A stretch of DNA of 64,000 bases, from the NCBI RefSeq assembly GCF_013409935.1, contig NZ_JACCCO010000001.1, forward strand, positions 2,852,001 to 2,916,000, in the 5' to 3' direction. Both the position numbers and the translations under genes were made by a program. Below, in pieces: positions 25,472-33,759 of the stretch. How positions within the stretch are numbered: position 1 is the first letter of the stretch; the number at the start of each line of letters is the position of its first letter. The DNA comes from Streptosporangium sandarakinum. Its GTDB lineage: Bacteria > Actinomycetota > Actinomycetes > Streptosporangiales > Streptosporangiaceae. The notes under the pieces were generated by a model. It saw only the letters and a program-made list of their open reading frames with translations, ran no database searches and was not told the DNA's origin.

Positions 25472-28400
25472 TCACCCGCCCGGACGGATCCCGTCCGAAC
25501 GGCCGAGGCGGCCCCCGCCCCGACGGGCCGCCTCGGACGCCCGGACGGCCCAGTGCGGGGAGCCGAGCCGCTCGGCGACCCGCTCCGCCGTGGCGTAGTG
25601 GGCGGACCCGTCCCGGCCCAGCGCCTCGGCGAGATCGCCCAGGATATGGGCGACCGGCCCGAGGGTGACCGACCCGCAGTGCAGCCCGGCCGCCTCGCCG
25701 TCCCAGGGCAGCAGTTCCTCGTAGCACCGCTCGGCCGTCGGCCGGTCGCCCAGCGCGACGGCGTTCTCGGCCCGCAGCGCCGTCTGGATCAGCCAGTAGT
25801 AGTCCTTCCTGATCCGCCGGTCCGGCTCCCAGAACGTCCGGGCCTCATCGAGCCGCCCTTCGGCCACCAGGGCCCGGGTCAGGATCTCCGAGGCGTCGGA
25901 CGGGACGAGGCGGTACATCGCCATGATCTCCGGGATGTCCTGCGGCAGGCCGCCCGCCAGGCGGGCGACGAAGCGGCCCATGACGCCCGCGCCGGCCGCG
26001 TTGGCGCCGCCGGCCGCCGCCATCCGCTCGGCCGCCGCCGCGTAGGACCGCTCGGCCCCCGCGAAGTCGCCTCCGATCAGCAGGAGCAGGGTGTCGAGCA
26101 TCGACAGCACGCTCAGCGCCAGCCCGAGCTGTCCGCCGGTGGAGTGTTCGAGCGCCCGGTCGGCGTGGTGGCGGGCGGCGGCGAGGTCGCCGCGGCCCAG
26201 GCTCACCATGTACAGCGCGTGGTGGCCCTGCATCTCGTAGCCGGGCAGCCCGGCCTCGCCGCCCAGTTCCACCAGTTCCCTGCCCACCGCCTCCAGCTCG
26301 TCGCGCCGGTGCGGCGTCAGCAGGACGAAGTAGCGGGCGTTGAGCGCCAGGCAGACCAGCTCGGCGCGGCCCAGCCGCCGGGCCAGCCGCAGCGCCTCGG
26401 CGCCGGCCCGCTCGCAGGTGTCGTCGTCGTGCCCCTCCAGTTCGAAGGTGAGGGTGGCGAGCAGCCGGCAGCGGGTCTCGTCGTCGGTCCCGGCGGGGTC
26501 CGCCAGCGCCTCCCGGACCGCCGCGACGAACGCCTCGTCGACCTGCCGGTACGGCTGGATCGACCAGGTCACCGGGGCCTCGTAGCAGGTCAGCGCCCGG
26601 GTCATGCCGGTGCCGAGCCGCCGCGCCGCCTCCATCGCCCGCTCCCGGTTGCCCCGGGCCGCCATCACGTCACCCTCGTGGGCCTGGACGCCGACCAGGC
26701 CGCAGAGCAGGTCGAGCCGCCGGTGGTCGTCGTCGCCTCCGACGAGGTCGAGCGCGCCCCGGTAGAGGAACCCCGCCTCCCGGTAGGCGTGCATGGCCGC
26801 CGCCTTCCGGGCCGCCGCCACCACGTACGGCACGGCCCGTCCGGCCGTGCCCGGCGTGGCCGCGGCGAGCGCGTGGTGTCCCAGCGCCGAGACGTCCCCC
26901 GGCCGGACCCGCTCCAGCGCGTCGAAGACCCTGCCGTGCAGCCGGGTACGGCGGATGCGGGGGGTGTCCTCGTAGAGCGTCTCGCGCACCAGCACGTGGG
27001 CGAACCGGACCCGGCCCGGGGCGGGCTCGTCCAGCAGCCCGGTGAGCACGCCGGCCTCCATCCCCTCCAGCAGCGCGTCCTCGTCGGCGCCCGCCATCGC
27101 CAGCAGCACGTCCACGTCCACGTCCCGGCCGATGATCGCCGCGTCCCGCAGCGCGGTCTGGGCCGTGGCGGGCAGCCGGGCGATCCTGCGCCGGATCAGG
27201 TCGCGCACCCCGGGCGGCAGCGCCCTGGCCGCCGCCATCCCGTCCGTGCTGATCAGCCGGGCGGTCTCGGACACGAAGAGGGGGTTGCCTCCGGTCCGCT
27301 CGGCCACCGTACGGGCGATGACCGGGTCCACGTCCAGCCCGGAGCGCTCCCGCAGCAGCCGGGCCACCTCGTCTCCGTCCAGCCCGCCCAGGTCGAGCCG
27401 GTGGGTGTCGTGCCCGGCCAGCGCCGCCCAGGTCGCGCCGAGGTGGTCGGTGGCCTCGGCCGGGCGGTAGGTGGCCAGGAACGTGATCCGCTCGGCGGCG
27501 GGCCGTACCGCCAGGTGGCGCAGCAGGCCGAGCGTCTCCTCGTCGGCGCGGTGCACGTCCTCCAGGACGACCAGCACGCGGACGTCCTCCCGTACGGCCC
27601 GCGCCAGGTAGTCCTCCACCGCCCTGGCGAGGTGGAACCGGCCCGTGGCCGGGGCGTCGTCGGTCAGCAGCGGCGCGAGCCGCGCCGCCACGTCGTCGCC
27701 GGGGGGCAGCTCCGCGGTCAGACGGCGCAGGACCTCGCTCCACGCCCACGCGGGCGGCGCCCCGCCGTCGGTCTCCGGGCACTGCCCGGTGGCGGTCAGC
27801 CATCCGCGGCCCGCCAGCCTCCGTGCGAACGCGCCGGCCAGGGCGCTCTTGCCCGCCCCCGCCTCGCCGCCCAGCCAGACCGTGCTCGGCCCGGGGGTTC
27901 CGGCGACGGCTTCCAGCCGGGCGAGCTCCGCCGTACGGCCGACCAGACCGCCCGGTTTCCCCGGCTCCGGGGCGCGCCGCGCGGCCGGGGACGGGGCGGG
28001 CGGGTCCCGGCGGGGGAAGACGGCCACCCCCCGGCCGTGCGGGGGGACGTCGGAGTCGCGGCGGCGCGGGAGCACGGCCCGTTCCCGGGGGCGCAGGGAG
28101 TCGGCGTGGCGCAGGATGTCGGCCTCCAGCGCGCGCAGCGCGGGCCCGGGATCGACCCCCAGTTCGTCGGCGAGGGTCGCGCGGGCCCGGCGCAGCGCGG
28201 CCAGCGCGTCGGCCTGCCGTCCGGCCCGGTAGTGCGCCAGCGCGAGCAGCCGGACGGCGTTCTCCCGCAGCGGATGGGCGCGGACGTGTCGTTCGAGCTC
28301 GATCCCGGCCTCGCGGCCGAGCGCCAGCAACGCCTCGGCCCGGTGCTCCACCGCGACCAGGCGCAGTTCCTCCAGCCGCGCCGCCTCCGGTTCGGCCCAC

Positions 28401-28843
28401 CGCTCGTCGGCGAACTCGGCGTAGGCCGGCCCCTGCCACAGGGCCAGTGCCCGGTCCGCGAGGTCGAGCGCCCGGTCCCCGTCGTCCTCGGTGAGGGCGG
28501 CCGCGGCCGACTCGATCAGTCCCGGCAGCAGCCAGGCGTCCACCCGCTCCGGCTCCAGGCGGAGGCGGTAGCCCGGCGCGGCGCTGACCAGGAGGGTGGC
28601 GGGTGCCCGGGGCGGGCGGTCGGGTTCGAGGGCCCTGCGCAGGTTGGACACGTACACCTGGAGGGCGGCCAGGGCTCTGGGAGGGGGCTGCCCGCGCCAG
28701 AGGTCGTCGATGAAACGATCGGTGGAGACCACGTGCCCGCCCGCGGCGACGAGCCGGGCCACCACGGCTCGCTGCCGGAAGGGGCCGAGGTCCGCCCGAC
28801 GACCGTTGATCTCCGCCTGGAGCGGACCGAGAACACGCAACAT
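25472..28843 (-). CDS. AfsR/SARP-type regulator: winged helix, BTAD, AAA-like ATPase, TPR
   Basis: 1123 residues from the ATG at 28843 (MLRVLGPLQAEINGRRADLG), where OmpR-like winged-helix SARPs start; the frame is open to 29152 but that part is implausible. Order: winged helix (1-95, YVSNLRRAL), BTAD helical domain (~100-245, ELGVDPGPALRALEADIL), Pro/Arg linker, STAND ATPase (GLVGRTAELARLE; P-loop GGEAGAGKSAL; VLVVLEDVHRADEETL; LPPGVRDLIRRRI), then TPR-like repeats to the end. No LuxR HTH at the C-terminus. Such regulators usually control secondary metabolism; no biosynthetic cluster adjoins it. Confidence 0.9.
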   Translation of the reverse strand: MLRVLGPLQAEINGRRADLGPFRQRAVVARLVAAGGHVVSTDRFIDDLWRGQPPPRALAALQVYVSNLRRALEPDRPPRAPATLLVSAAPGYRLRLEPERVDAWLLPGLIESAAAALTEDDGDRALDLADRALALWQGPAYAEFADERWAEPEAARLEELRLVAVEHRAEALLALGREAGIELERHVRAHPLRENAVRLLALAHYRAGRQADALAALRRARATLADELGVDPGPALRALEADILRHADSLRPRERAVLPRRRDSDVPPHGRGVAVFPRRDPPAPSPAARRAPEPGKPGGLVGRTAELARLEAVAGTPGPSTVWLGGEAGAGKSALAGAFARRLAGRGWLTATGQCPETDGGAPPAWAWSEVLRRLTAELPPGDDVAARLAPLLTDDAPATGRFHLARAVEDYLARAVREDVRVLVVLEDVHRADEETLGLLRHLAVRPAAERITFLATYRPAEATDHLGATWAALAGHDTHRLDLGGLDGDEVARLLRERSGLDVDPVIARTVAERTGGNPLFVSETARLISTDGMAAARALPPGVRDLIRRRIARLPATAQTALRDAAIIGRDVDVDVLLAMAGADEDALLEGMEAGVLTGLLDEPAPGRVRFAHVLVRETLYEDTPRIRRTRLHGRVFDALERVRPGDVSALGHHALAAATPGTAGRAVPYVVAAARKAAAMHAYREAGFLYRGALDLVGGDDDHRRLDLLCGLVGVQAHEGDVMAARGNRERAMEAARRLGTGMTRALTCYEAPVTWSIQPYRQVDEAFVAAVREALADPAGTDDETRCRLLATLTFELEGHDDDTCERAGAEALRLARRLGRAELVCLALNARYFVLLTPHRRDELEAVGRELVELGGEAGLPGYEMQGHHALYMVSLGRGDLAAARHHADRALEHSTGGQLGLALSVLSMLDTLLLLIGGDFAGAERSYAAAAERMAAAGGANAAGAGVMGRFVARLAGGLPQDIPEIMAMYRLVPSDASEILTRALVAEGRLDEARTFWEPDRRIRKDYYWLIQTALRAENAVALGDRPTAERCYEELLPWDGEAAGLHCGSVTLGPVAHILGDLAEALGRDGSAHYATAERVAERLGSPHWAVRASEAARRGGGRLGRSDGIRPGG

Positions 28844-28952
28844 AGCAGGGGCAGCGTAAGCGGTCCGGATTGCCGATGGATTGACGTCGTCCGGCAGCAT
28901 GATTCCGTACGGCGCCGGGATTCGGCCCGGGGATTCGACAGCGAGGAGCGAG

Positions 28953-29264
28953 ATGCCGCACGACCGGCGCGTGGAGACGATCCGGGCGCTCGACGAGAGC
29001 GACCGGCGGCACTGGTACTGGCACGGCGTGGACGGCGACGGCCACGTGTGGCTGTTCGAGGCCGTCATCGACGACGGCGGGGAGTACTGGCCGGTCAGGC
29101 ATGCCGAGCTGGGGTCCGACGGGGTGGCCCGGAGGTACTCGTGGCGGCACATCGAGGACGAGCACGGCTTCCTGGCCGAGGGCCCGATCTATCCCGACGA
29201 CTTCGGCCTGAACCAGGTGACCGCCGAGGAGTTCGCCACGCTGTGGGCCGCGTTCGACCGTTGA
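28953..29264 (+). CDS. Small acidic protein of unknown function
   Basis: 103 residues, start supported by GCGAGGAG. Aromatic, acidic and hydrophilic: YWHGVDGDGHVWLFEAVIDDGG then GPIYPDDFGLNQVTAEEFATLW. The pattern of short beta strands ending in a D/E-rich helix EEFATLWAAF resembles small actinobacterial DUF6881-like proteins, but this is weak. Divergent from the AfsR-type regulator with only 109 nt between, so their promoters overlap. No TM segment or Cys. Confidence 0.7.
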   Translation: MPHDRRVETIRALDESDRRHWYWHGVDGDGHVWLFEAVIDDGGEYWPVRHAELGSDGVARRYSWRHIEDEHGFLAEGPIYPDDFGLNQVTAEEFATLWAAFDR

Positions 29265-29393
29265 CGCGCCGGACGGCGACGGCGGGAGGCGGAACCCGGC
29301 GGGGGCCCGGAAACCGGTGACGAGACGCGATGACCGGTGACGGAGCACGGACGGAGAGGGGAGACAGGTCGCGGAGGAGGAGACGGGGAGATC

Positions 29394-29981
29394 TCACCTC
29401 TTTCCGGTGACGACTCCGTTCTCGAAGGTCCGGATCACGGTCGAGGTGACGCCGTGGCGGGGCAGCTGCCCCTTCTCGGCCGCCTCCCAGCCGGTGTAGA
29501 CGAGCGCCCAGAGCACCTGCTGGATCCACTCCGCGCCGAGTTCAGGGTCGAAGACCCCCTCGGCCTGGCCGCGTTCGATGAGGCCGATCGTGGTCGGCAC
29601 CGACGGGTCGGGCTCGAACGGGTCGGGTTCGGAGCAGCCCGCCTCCTCCAGCACGCGCGGGTCGCCGAACAGGAACGCCAGCCGGTCGCCGACGTCCACC
29701 ATGGCCGCGATCAGTCGGCGCATGGCCTCCAGCGGCGGCCCCTGGTCGATCGCCGCCTCCGCCGTCGACCGCTCGACCACCCGGAAGGAGTCGGCGACGG
29801 CCGCGTCGACGAGCACCTTGCGGTCGGGGAAGTAGCGGTGCAGCGTGCTGCGGCCGACCTGGGCGGCCTCGGCGATGTCGGCCAGGGTGGCGCCGCGGTC
29901 GCGGGCGAGGACCGAAGCCGCGGCGCCGAGGATGGCGCGGCGCGTGCGGCTGCGGGTTCCGGACTCCGGGGTGTCGCTCAC
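29394..29981 (-). CDS. TetR-family regulator, probable repressor of the adjacent ABC exporter
   Basis: 195 residues. N-terminal HTH TLADIAEAAQVGRSTLHRYF (about 32-51) preceded by RAILGAAASVLARDRGA; C-terminal ligand domain (~70-195) helical. Divergent from drrAB-like genes; an 18-bp palindrome lies between the two starts. Typical drug-efflux control: ligand binding would release the operator. The ligand is unknown. Confidence 0.9.
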   Translation of the reverse strand: MSDTPESGTRSRTRRAILGAAASVLARDRGATLADIAEAAQVGRSTLHRYFPDRKVLVDAAVADSFRVVERSTAEAAIDQGPPLEAMRRLIAAMVDVGDRLAFLFGDPRVLEEAGCSEPDPFEPDPSVPTTIGLIERGQAEGVFDPELGAEWIQQVLWALVYTGWEAAEKGQLPRHGVTSTVIRTFENGVVTGKR

Positions 29982-30030
29982 CTGCGAAGAGTAGCATCAC
30001 GCCCCATAAAGAGATTTCGACGCTTGTTTT

Positions 30031-30048
30031 TGAGACATTGAAGTCTCA
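30031..30048. promoter_or_regulatory. Palindromic operator between tetR and the ABC exporter
   Basis: TGAGAC-ATTGAA-GTCTCA: perfect 6-bp arms with a 6-bp spacer, 11 nt before the exporter ATG and 50 nt before the tetR start, in an AT-rich patch. Confidence 0.65.
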
Positions 30049-30058
30049 TTATGGAGCA

Positions 30059-31042
30059 ATGACATCCTTCGCAGTCGTCGCCGAGGGGTTGCGCAAGCGC
30101 TACGGCGACGCCGACGCCCTCGACGGATTCGACCTGACCGTGCCGGAGGGCACGGTGTACGGCCTGCTCGGGCCGAACGGCGCCGGGAAGACCACGGCCG
30201 TCCGGATCCTGACCACGCTGCTGCGCCCCGACGCGGGCCGCGCCGTCGTCGCCGGGTTCGACGTGGTCGCGCAGCCCGACCGGGTACGGCACGCCATCGG
30301 CCTGGCCGGGCAGCAGCCGACCGTGGACGAGATCCTCACCGGCCGGGAGAACCTGGAGATGTGGGGGCGGCTCCGCCACCTCGGCGCGACCGCCGCCCAC
30401 CGCCGGGCCGGGGAACTGCTGGAGCGGTTCGGGCTGGCCGAGGCGGCCGGGAAGCGGGTCAGGCACTACTCCGGCGGCATGCGCCGCCGCCTCGACCTGG
30501 CCGCCGCCTTCGTCCTGGCCCCGCGCGTGCTGTTCCTCGACGAGCCCACCACCGGCCTGGACCCGCGCAACCGCAACGAGGTGTGGCAGGCCATACGCGG
30601 CCTGGCCGAGGCGGGCAGCACGGTGCTGATGACCACGCAGTACCTGTTCGAGGCCGACCGGCTCGCCCATCGGATCGCGGTGGTCGACACGGGCCGGGTG
30701 ATCGCCGAGGACACCCCCGAGCGGCTCAAGTCCACGGTCGGCGGCGACCACGTCGACCTGGTCCTGCGTTACGCCGCCGACCTGGCCGAGGCCGCGCGCG
30801 TCCTGGCCGGGGCCGCCGGCGCCGAACCGGTGGCCGACCACGACACCCGGCGCCTGACCGTCCCCGTCCGCGACCGGATCGGCGCCCTGACACGGATCAT
30901 GCGGGAGCTGCAGGAGCGCGGCGTCGAGGTGGAGGACGTCACCCTGCGCCGCCCGACGCTGGACGAGGTGTTCCTCAGCATCACCGGCACCGCCGGCGTC
31001 CCCGGCGTCACCGGTGTCGCCGGGGAGAGGACCGTGGCATGA
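30059..31042 (+). CDS. ABC transporter ATPase, daunorubicin-resistance (DrrA) type
   Basis: 327 residues from the ATG at 30059 (GGAG just upstream; a TTG at 30038 inside the operator is rejected). Walker A GPNGAGKTT (38-46), signature YSGGMRRRL, Walker B VLFLDEPTTGLDP, and the DrrA-type C-terminal extension ending LRRPTLDEVFLSITG. Energises export with the permease encoded by the overlapping next gene (ATGA overlap). Drug, lipid or secondary-metabolite efflux is likely; the substrate is not readable. Confidence 0.93.
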   Translation: MTSFAVVAEGLRKRYGDADALDGFDLTVPEGTVYGLLGPNGAGKTTAVRILTTLLRPDAGRAVVAGFDVVAQPDRVRHAIGLAGQQPTVDEILTGRENLEMWGRLRHLGATAAHRRAGELLERFGLAEAAGKRVRHYSGGMRRRLDLAAAFVLAPRVLFLDEPTTGLDPRNRNEVWQAIRGLAEAGSTVLMTTQYLFEADRLAHRIAVVDTGRVIAEDTPERLKSTVGGDHVDLVLRYAADLAEAARVLAGAAGAEPVADHDTRRLTVPVRDRIGALTRIMRELQERGVEVEDVTLRRPTLDEVFLSITGTAGVPGVTGVAGERTVA

Positions 31043-31869
31043 CCGCCCTCCCCCTCACCCCCGCGCTCCCCCGCACGCACCGCGAGCGGCTGCGCTGGAC
31101 GCTGACCGACGGGTGGACGATCGCCCGCAGCAACCTCGTCCACTGGACGCGCAACCCCGCCGCCGTCCTCAACGCGCTGCTGTACCCGATCGTGATGGTG
31201 CTGCTGTTCGGCTACGTCTTCGGCAGCGCGATGAACGTCGCCGGGGGCGGCGACTACCGCGAGTTCCTGATGCCCGGGATGTACGCCCAGTCGATGACCA
31301 TGGGCGTGATGACCACCATGATCATCATCGCCACGAGCTCCGCCCGCGGCGTCACCGACCGGTTCCGGTCGATGCCGATATCCCAGGCCGCGGTGGTGCT
31401 GGGCCGCTCCTTCGCCGACATGGTCAACTCCGTGCTGGAGCTGGCCGTCCTGCTCGCCTGCGGCCTGGTGGTCGGCTGGGGCTGGCACCGGGGCGCGGGC
31501 GCCGCCCTGGCCGCCGTCGGACTGCTGCTCCTGTTGCGCTTCGCGCTCATCTGGGTCGGCATCTACGTCGGGCTGGCGCTCACCCCCGAGTCGGCGAGCG
31601 CGGCCTGGATGCCGCTGCTGCCGATCACCATGCTCGCCAACACCTTCGTCTCCCCCGCCCTGATGCCCGGCTGGATGAGGGTGATCGCCGAATGGAACCC
31701 GCTGTCGGCCACGGTGGCCGCCTGCCGGGAGCTGTTCGGCAACCCGGGCTGGGGCGGCGACTCCTGGGCCGCCCAGCACGCGCTGTGGCTGGCGATCGGC
31801 TGGCCCGTGCTGATCACGCTGGTCTTCCTGCCGCTGTCGGCACGCCGCTACCGGCGGCTGAACCGCTGA
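31039..31869 (+). CDS. ABC-2 type permease (DrrB family)
   Basis: 276 residues, six hydrophobic segments; the first is VLNALLYPIVMVLLFGYVFG. The ABC-2 hallmark DRFRSMPISQAAVVLGRSFAD precedes TM3, and the EWNPLSATVAACRELFGNP loop lies before the last TM, both typical of DrrB. Its ATG overlaps the ATPase stop, so stoichiometric expression is expected. Confidence 0.92.
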   Translation: MTALPLTPALPRTHRERLRWTLTDGWTIARSNLVHWTRNPAAVLNALLYPIVMVLLFGYVFGSAMNVAGGGDYREFLMPGMYAQSMTMGVMTTMIIIATSSARGVTDRFRSMPISQAAVVLGRSFADMVNSVLELAVLLACGLVVGWGWHRGAGAALAAVGLLLLLRFALIWVGIYVGLALTPESASAAWMPLLPITMLANTFVSPALMPGWMRVIAEWNPLSATVAACRELFGNPGWGGDSWAAQHALWLAIGWPVLITLVFLPLSARRYRRLNR

Positions 31870-31947
31870 CCCACCGCTCCGGCGGCCCGAGGACATCGCG
31901 AGGCCGCGGCCATGGTCCCGTGCGGGGAGCGGCATAGCCTGTCCTCC

Positions 31948-32484
31948 GTGAGCATCGAGGTGACCTATGACGAGCGCCTCCGCGCCGTCCCGGCCGATCG
32001 GGAGGCCTACGCCGCCATGGTCGGCGGGCTGAAGGCGGACCTGGCGCGGCTGGACGCGGAGGGGGCGGCCGATCCGTCCGAGGTGTTCCGGCTGCTGCGG
32101 CGCGTCGGTTTCGGCCTGGTCGTCCTCGGCGAGCACGGCGAGGCCGTCTCCCACCTGGAGCGCGCGCTGCTCCTGGCGGGAGAGAGTCCCGCCGCGCGGA
32201 CGGCCGTACGGATCAACCTCGCCGACGCCCACCGCCACGCGGGCGACCTCGGCCGCGCCGAGCCGCTCTACCTGGAGGCGCTCGCGATCGCCCCGTCGGA
32301 CATGCGCGACTTCGCCCTCCAGCACCTGGCCAAGCACCGCATCGACCAGAACCGCCTGGACGAGGCGGAGTCCCTGCTCCGCGAGACGCTCGAACTGCGC
32401 GAGGCCAAAGGGGACCCGGAGCTGATCGCGTCGACGGAACGGGCCCTCGCCCACTGCCGCCGCCACACCGAGAACCCGGACTGA
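31948..32484 (+). CDS. Tetratricopeptide-repeat protein
   Basis: 178 residues from a GTG at 31948 (VSIEVTYDERLRAVPADREAY). Four TPR-like helix pairs: LRRVGFGLVVLGEHGEAVSHLERAL, INLADAHRHAGDLGRAEPLYLEAL, FALQHLAKHRIDQNRLDEAESLL, and a closing ALAHCRRH. No signal peptide or catalytic domain, so a protein-binding scaffold. Stands alone, followed by a strong terminator. Partner unknown. Confidence 0.85.
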   Translation: MSIEVTYDERLRAVPADREAYAAMVGGLKADLARLDAEGAADPSEVFRLLRRVGFGLVVLGEHGEAVSHLERALLLAGESPAARTAVRINLADAHRHAGDLGRAEPLYLEALAIAPSDMRDFALQHLAKHRIDQNRLDEAESLLRETLELREAKGDPELIASTERALAHCRRHTENPD

Positions 32485-32521
32485 GACCTCCGGACGGCGT
32501 TCACGTCCGCCCGGAGGTCTC
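32483..32521. terminator. Hairpin terminator after the TPR gene
   Basis: GAGACCTCCGG / CCGGAGGTCTC 11-bp perfect stem with a 17-nt loop that can pair internally. The same stem sequence recurs in the terminator at 37100-37138. Confidence 0.8.
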
Positions 32522-32662
32522 GTTCAACCACCGGCCACCGGCGCGGCAGGCGACGCTTCGGCTCCGTTCCCCGGCTCTCCTTCGCGCGGGAGGCTTCGGC
32601 GCGGGCGAACACGGCCGGACCCGGTGGCGCTTCCCGTGACCTACCTGGTGCGGTGTGTCTGC

Positions 32663-32719
32663 CTACCGTCACGTTGACGGATTTGCCGCGACGAGGATCG
32701 GCCTAATTTCGGTGGCACC
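32663..32719 (+). promoter_or_regulatory. Shared promoter/operator element, copy 1
   Basis: 57 nt that align without gaps to 36533-36589 (about 45 identical). Core is the inverted repeat CCGTCA-cgt-TGACGG at 32667-32681, followed by TAATTTCG (32704-32711), 35 nt before the ATG of the secreted NTF2-like gene. Because the only other copy precedes the gene on the far side of the intervening LuxR regulator, it is best read as that regulator's site. Confidence 0.65.
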
Positions 32720-32745
32720 TGAAAGAACACCGAAAGGGGCAGGTC

Positions 32746-33759
32746 ATGACGGCGATGCGGATGGCGGGGATGGGGCTCGCGGTCGGGGCGGTGCTGACGC
32801 TGTGCACCGTCACAGGGCCGGCGCAGGCGGCCGAGCAAGGCTGGGACAGAACGGCGGGCTGCGCGGAGGCGCGGCCGGAGGTCACATCCATCAGCGGCTG
32901 GGTGTCGCCCAGCGCCTGCGCCTTCATCAAGCGGCAGATCAGGTTCGGCAAGGTCACCACCCCCGACCGGGTGGACGCCTACGTCGAAATGTGGTCCAAG
33001 GACGCGACGCTGTGGGAGCCGGCGAAGGCGAGCAAGCCGCTTCTCCAGGGTGAGGAGGCCATCAGGCAGGCGATCAGCGGATCGCTCGGCCTGGTCCCCG
33101 ACTTCCGCTTCCGCGGCACGCGCATCGCTGTGAACGGTCCCGCCGTGATGTTCGAAGCGCACAACGAGGCCACGATCAAGGGACACGAGGTCGACTACGC
33201 CGCGGTCTACCGGGTCCTGCTGACCGACGACGGCAAGGTCGTCCAGGGCCGCCGCTACTACGACCGGCACACCTGGTTCAAGCCGCTCGACCCCGAGCTG
33301 CCCGACCTGTTCGCCGGCGTCGCCGACGGCGGCGCCCCCGACCGGAGCCGCAGGCCCGTCCTCGCCCCCGACGAGCTCGTCGCCCGCGCCGAGGCATGGA
33401 ACGACGAGGACGCGGAGGCCCTGGTGGAACGGCTCACCGGCGCGCCGCTGTCCGCCCCCGGCCTGAACGGCACGCTGCGCACCACGCAGGGCAAGCTCGC
33501 CTACCTGAAGAGGTTCTTCGAACAGGTCAGCGATGTCCGGCTGCAGCCGGGCCAGACCGTCAAGGTCGACGGCGCGACGTACCTCGAATGGCACGGCACG
33601 CTCCTGCCCAAGGGCCAGGCCGACCCGGTCAGCTTCGGCGTCATCGAGCGCGTCGGCGACACCGGCGGCGTCTCGAACGACTGGACCCTGACCTTCGACC
33701 AGCTGCCGCTCGTCGCCGACGAAGCCAAGATCACCGAGCTGTACGGCAGGCTCAGGTAG
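32746..33759 (+). CDS. Secreted protein with two NTF2/SnoaL-like domains
   Basis: 337 residues with GAAAGGGGCAGGTC before the ATG. Signal peptide 1-28 (GMGLAVGAVLTLCTVTGPAQA, cut after AQA). First NTF2-like domain ~60-185 (VDAYVEMWSKDATLWEP...GEEAIRQAI), second ~205-335 (LVARAEAWNDEDAEALVERLTG...YLEWHGTLLP). These cone-shaped domains bind small ligands or act as isomerases/cyclases; no catalytic residues can be named. Converges and overlaps by 8 nt with the LuxR regulator gene. Its upstream region is duplicated before the membrane-protein gene at 36625, suggesting coordinated control. Confidence 0.75.
   Translation: MTAMRMAGMGLAVGAVLTLCTVTGPAQAAEQGWDRTAGCAEARPEVTSISGWVSPSACAFIKRQIRFGKVTTPDRVDAYVEMWSKDATLWEPAKASKPLLQGEEAIRQAISGSLGLVPDFRFRGTRIAVNGPAVMFEAHNEATIKGHEVDYAAVYRVLLTDDGKVVQGRRYYDRHTWFKPLDPELPDLFAGVADGGAPDRSRRPVLAPDELVARAEAWNDEDAEALVERLTGAPLSAPGLNGTLRTTQGKLAYLKRFFEQVSDVRLQPGQTVKVDGATYLEWHGTLLPKGQADPVSFGVIERVGDTGGVSNDWTLTFDQLPLVADEAKITELYGRLR

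Noticed and set aside
25553-29320. Open frame of more than 1200 codons antisense to the AfsR-type regulator gene
   Set aside because: Composition is Gly/Arg/Gln/Pro without domain pattern; it is the usual by-product of GC-rich codons on the opposite strand. The minus-strand protein has clear SARP, BTAD and ATPase motifs.
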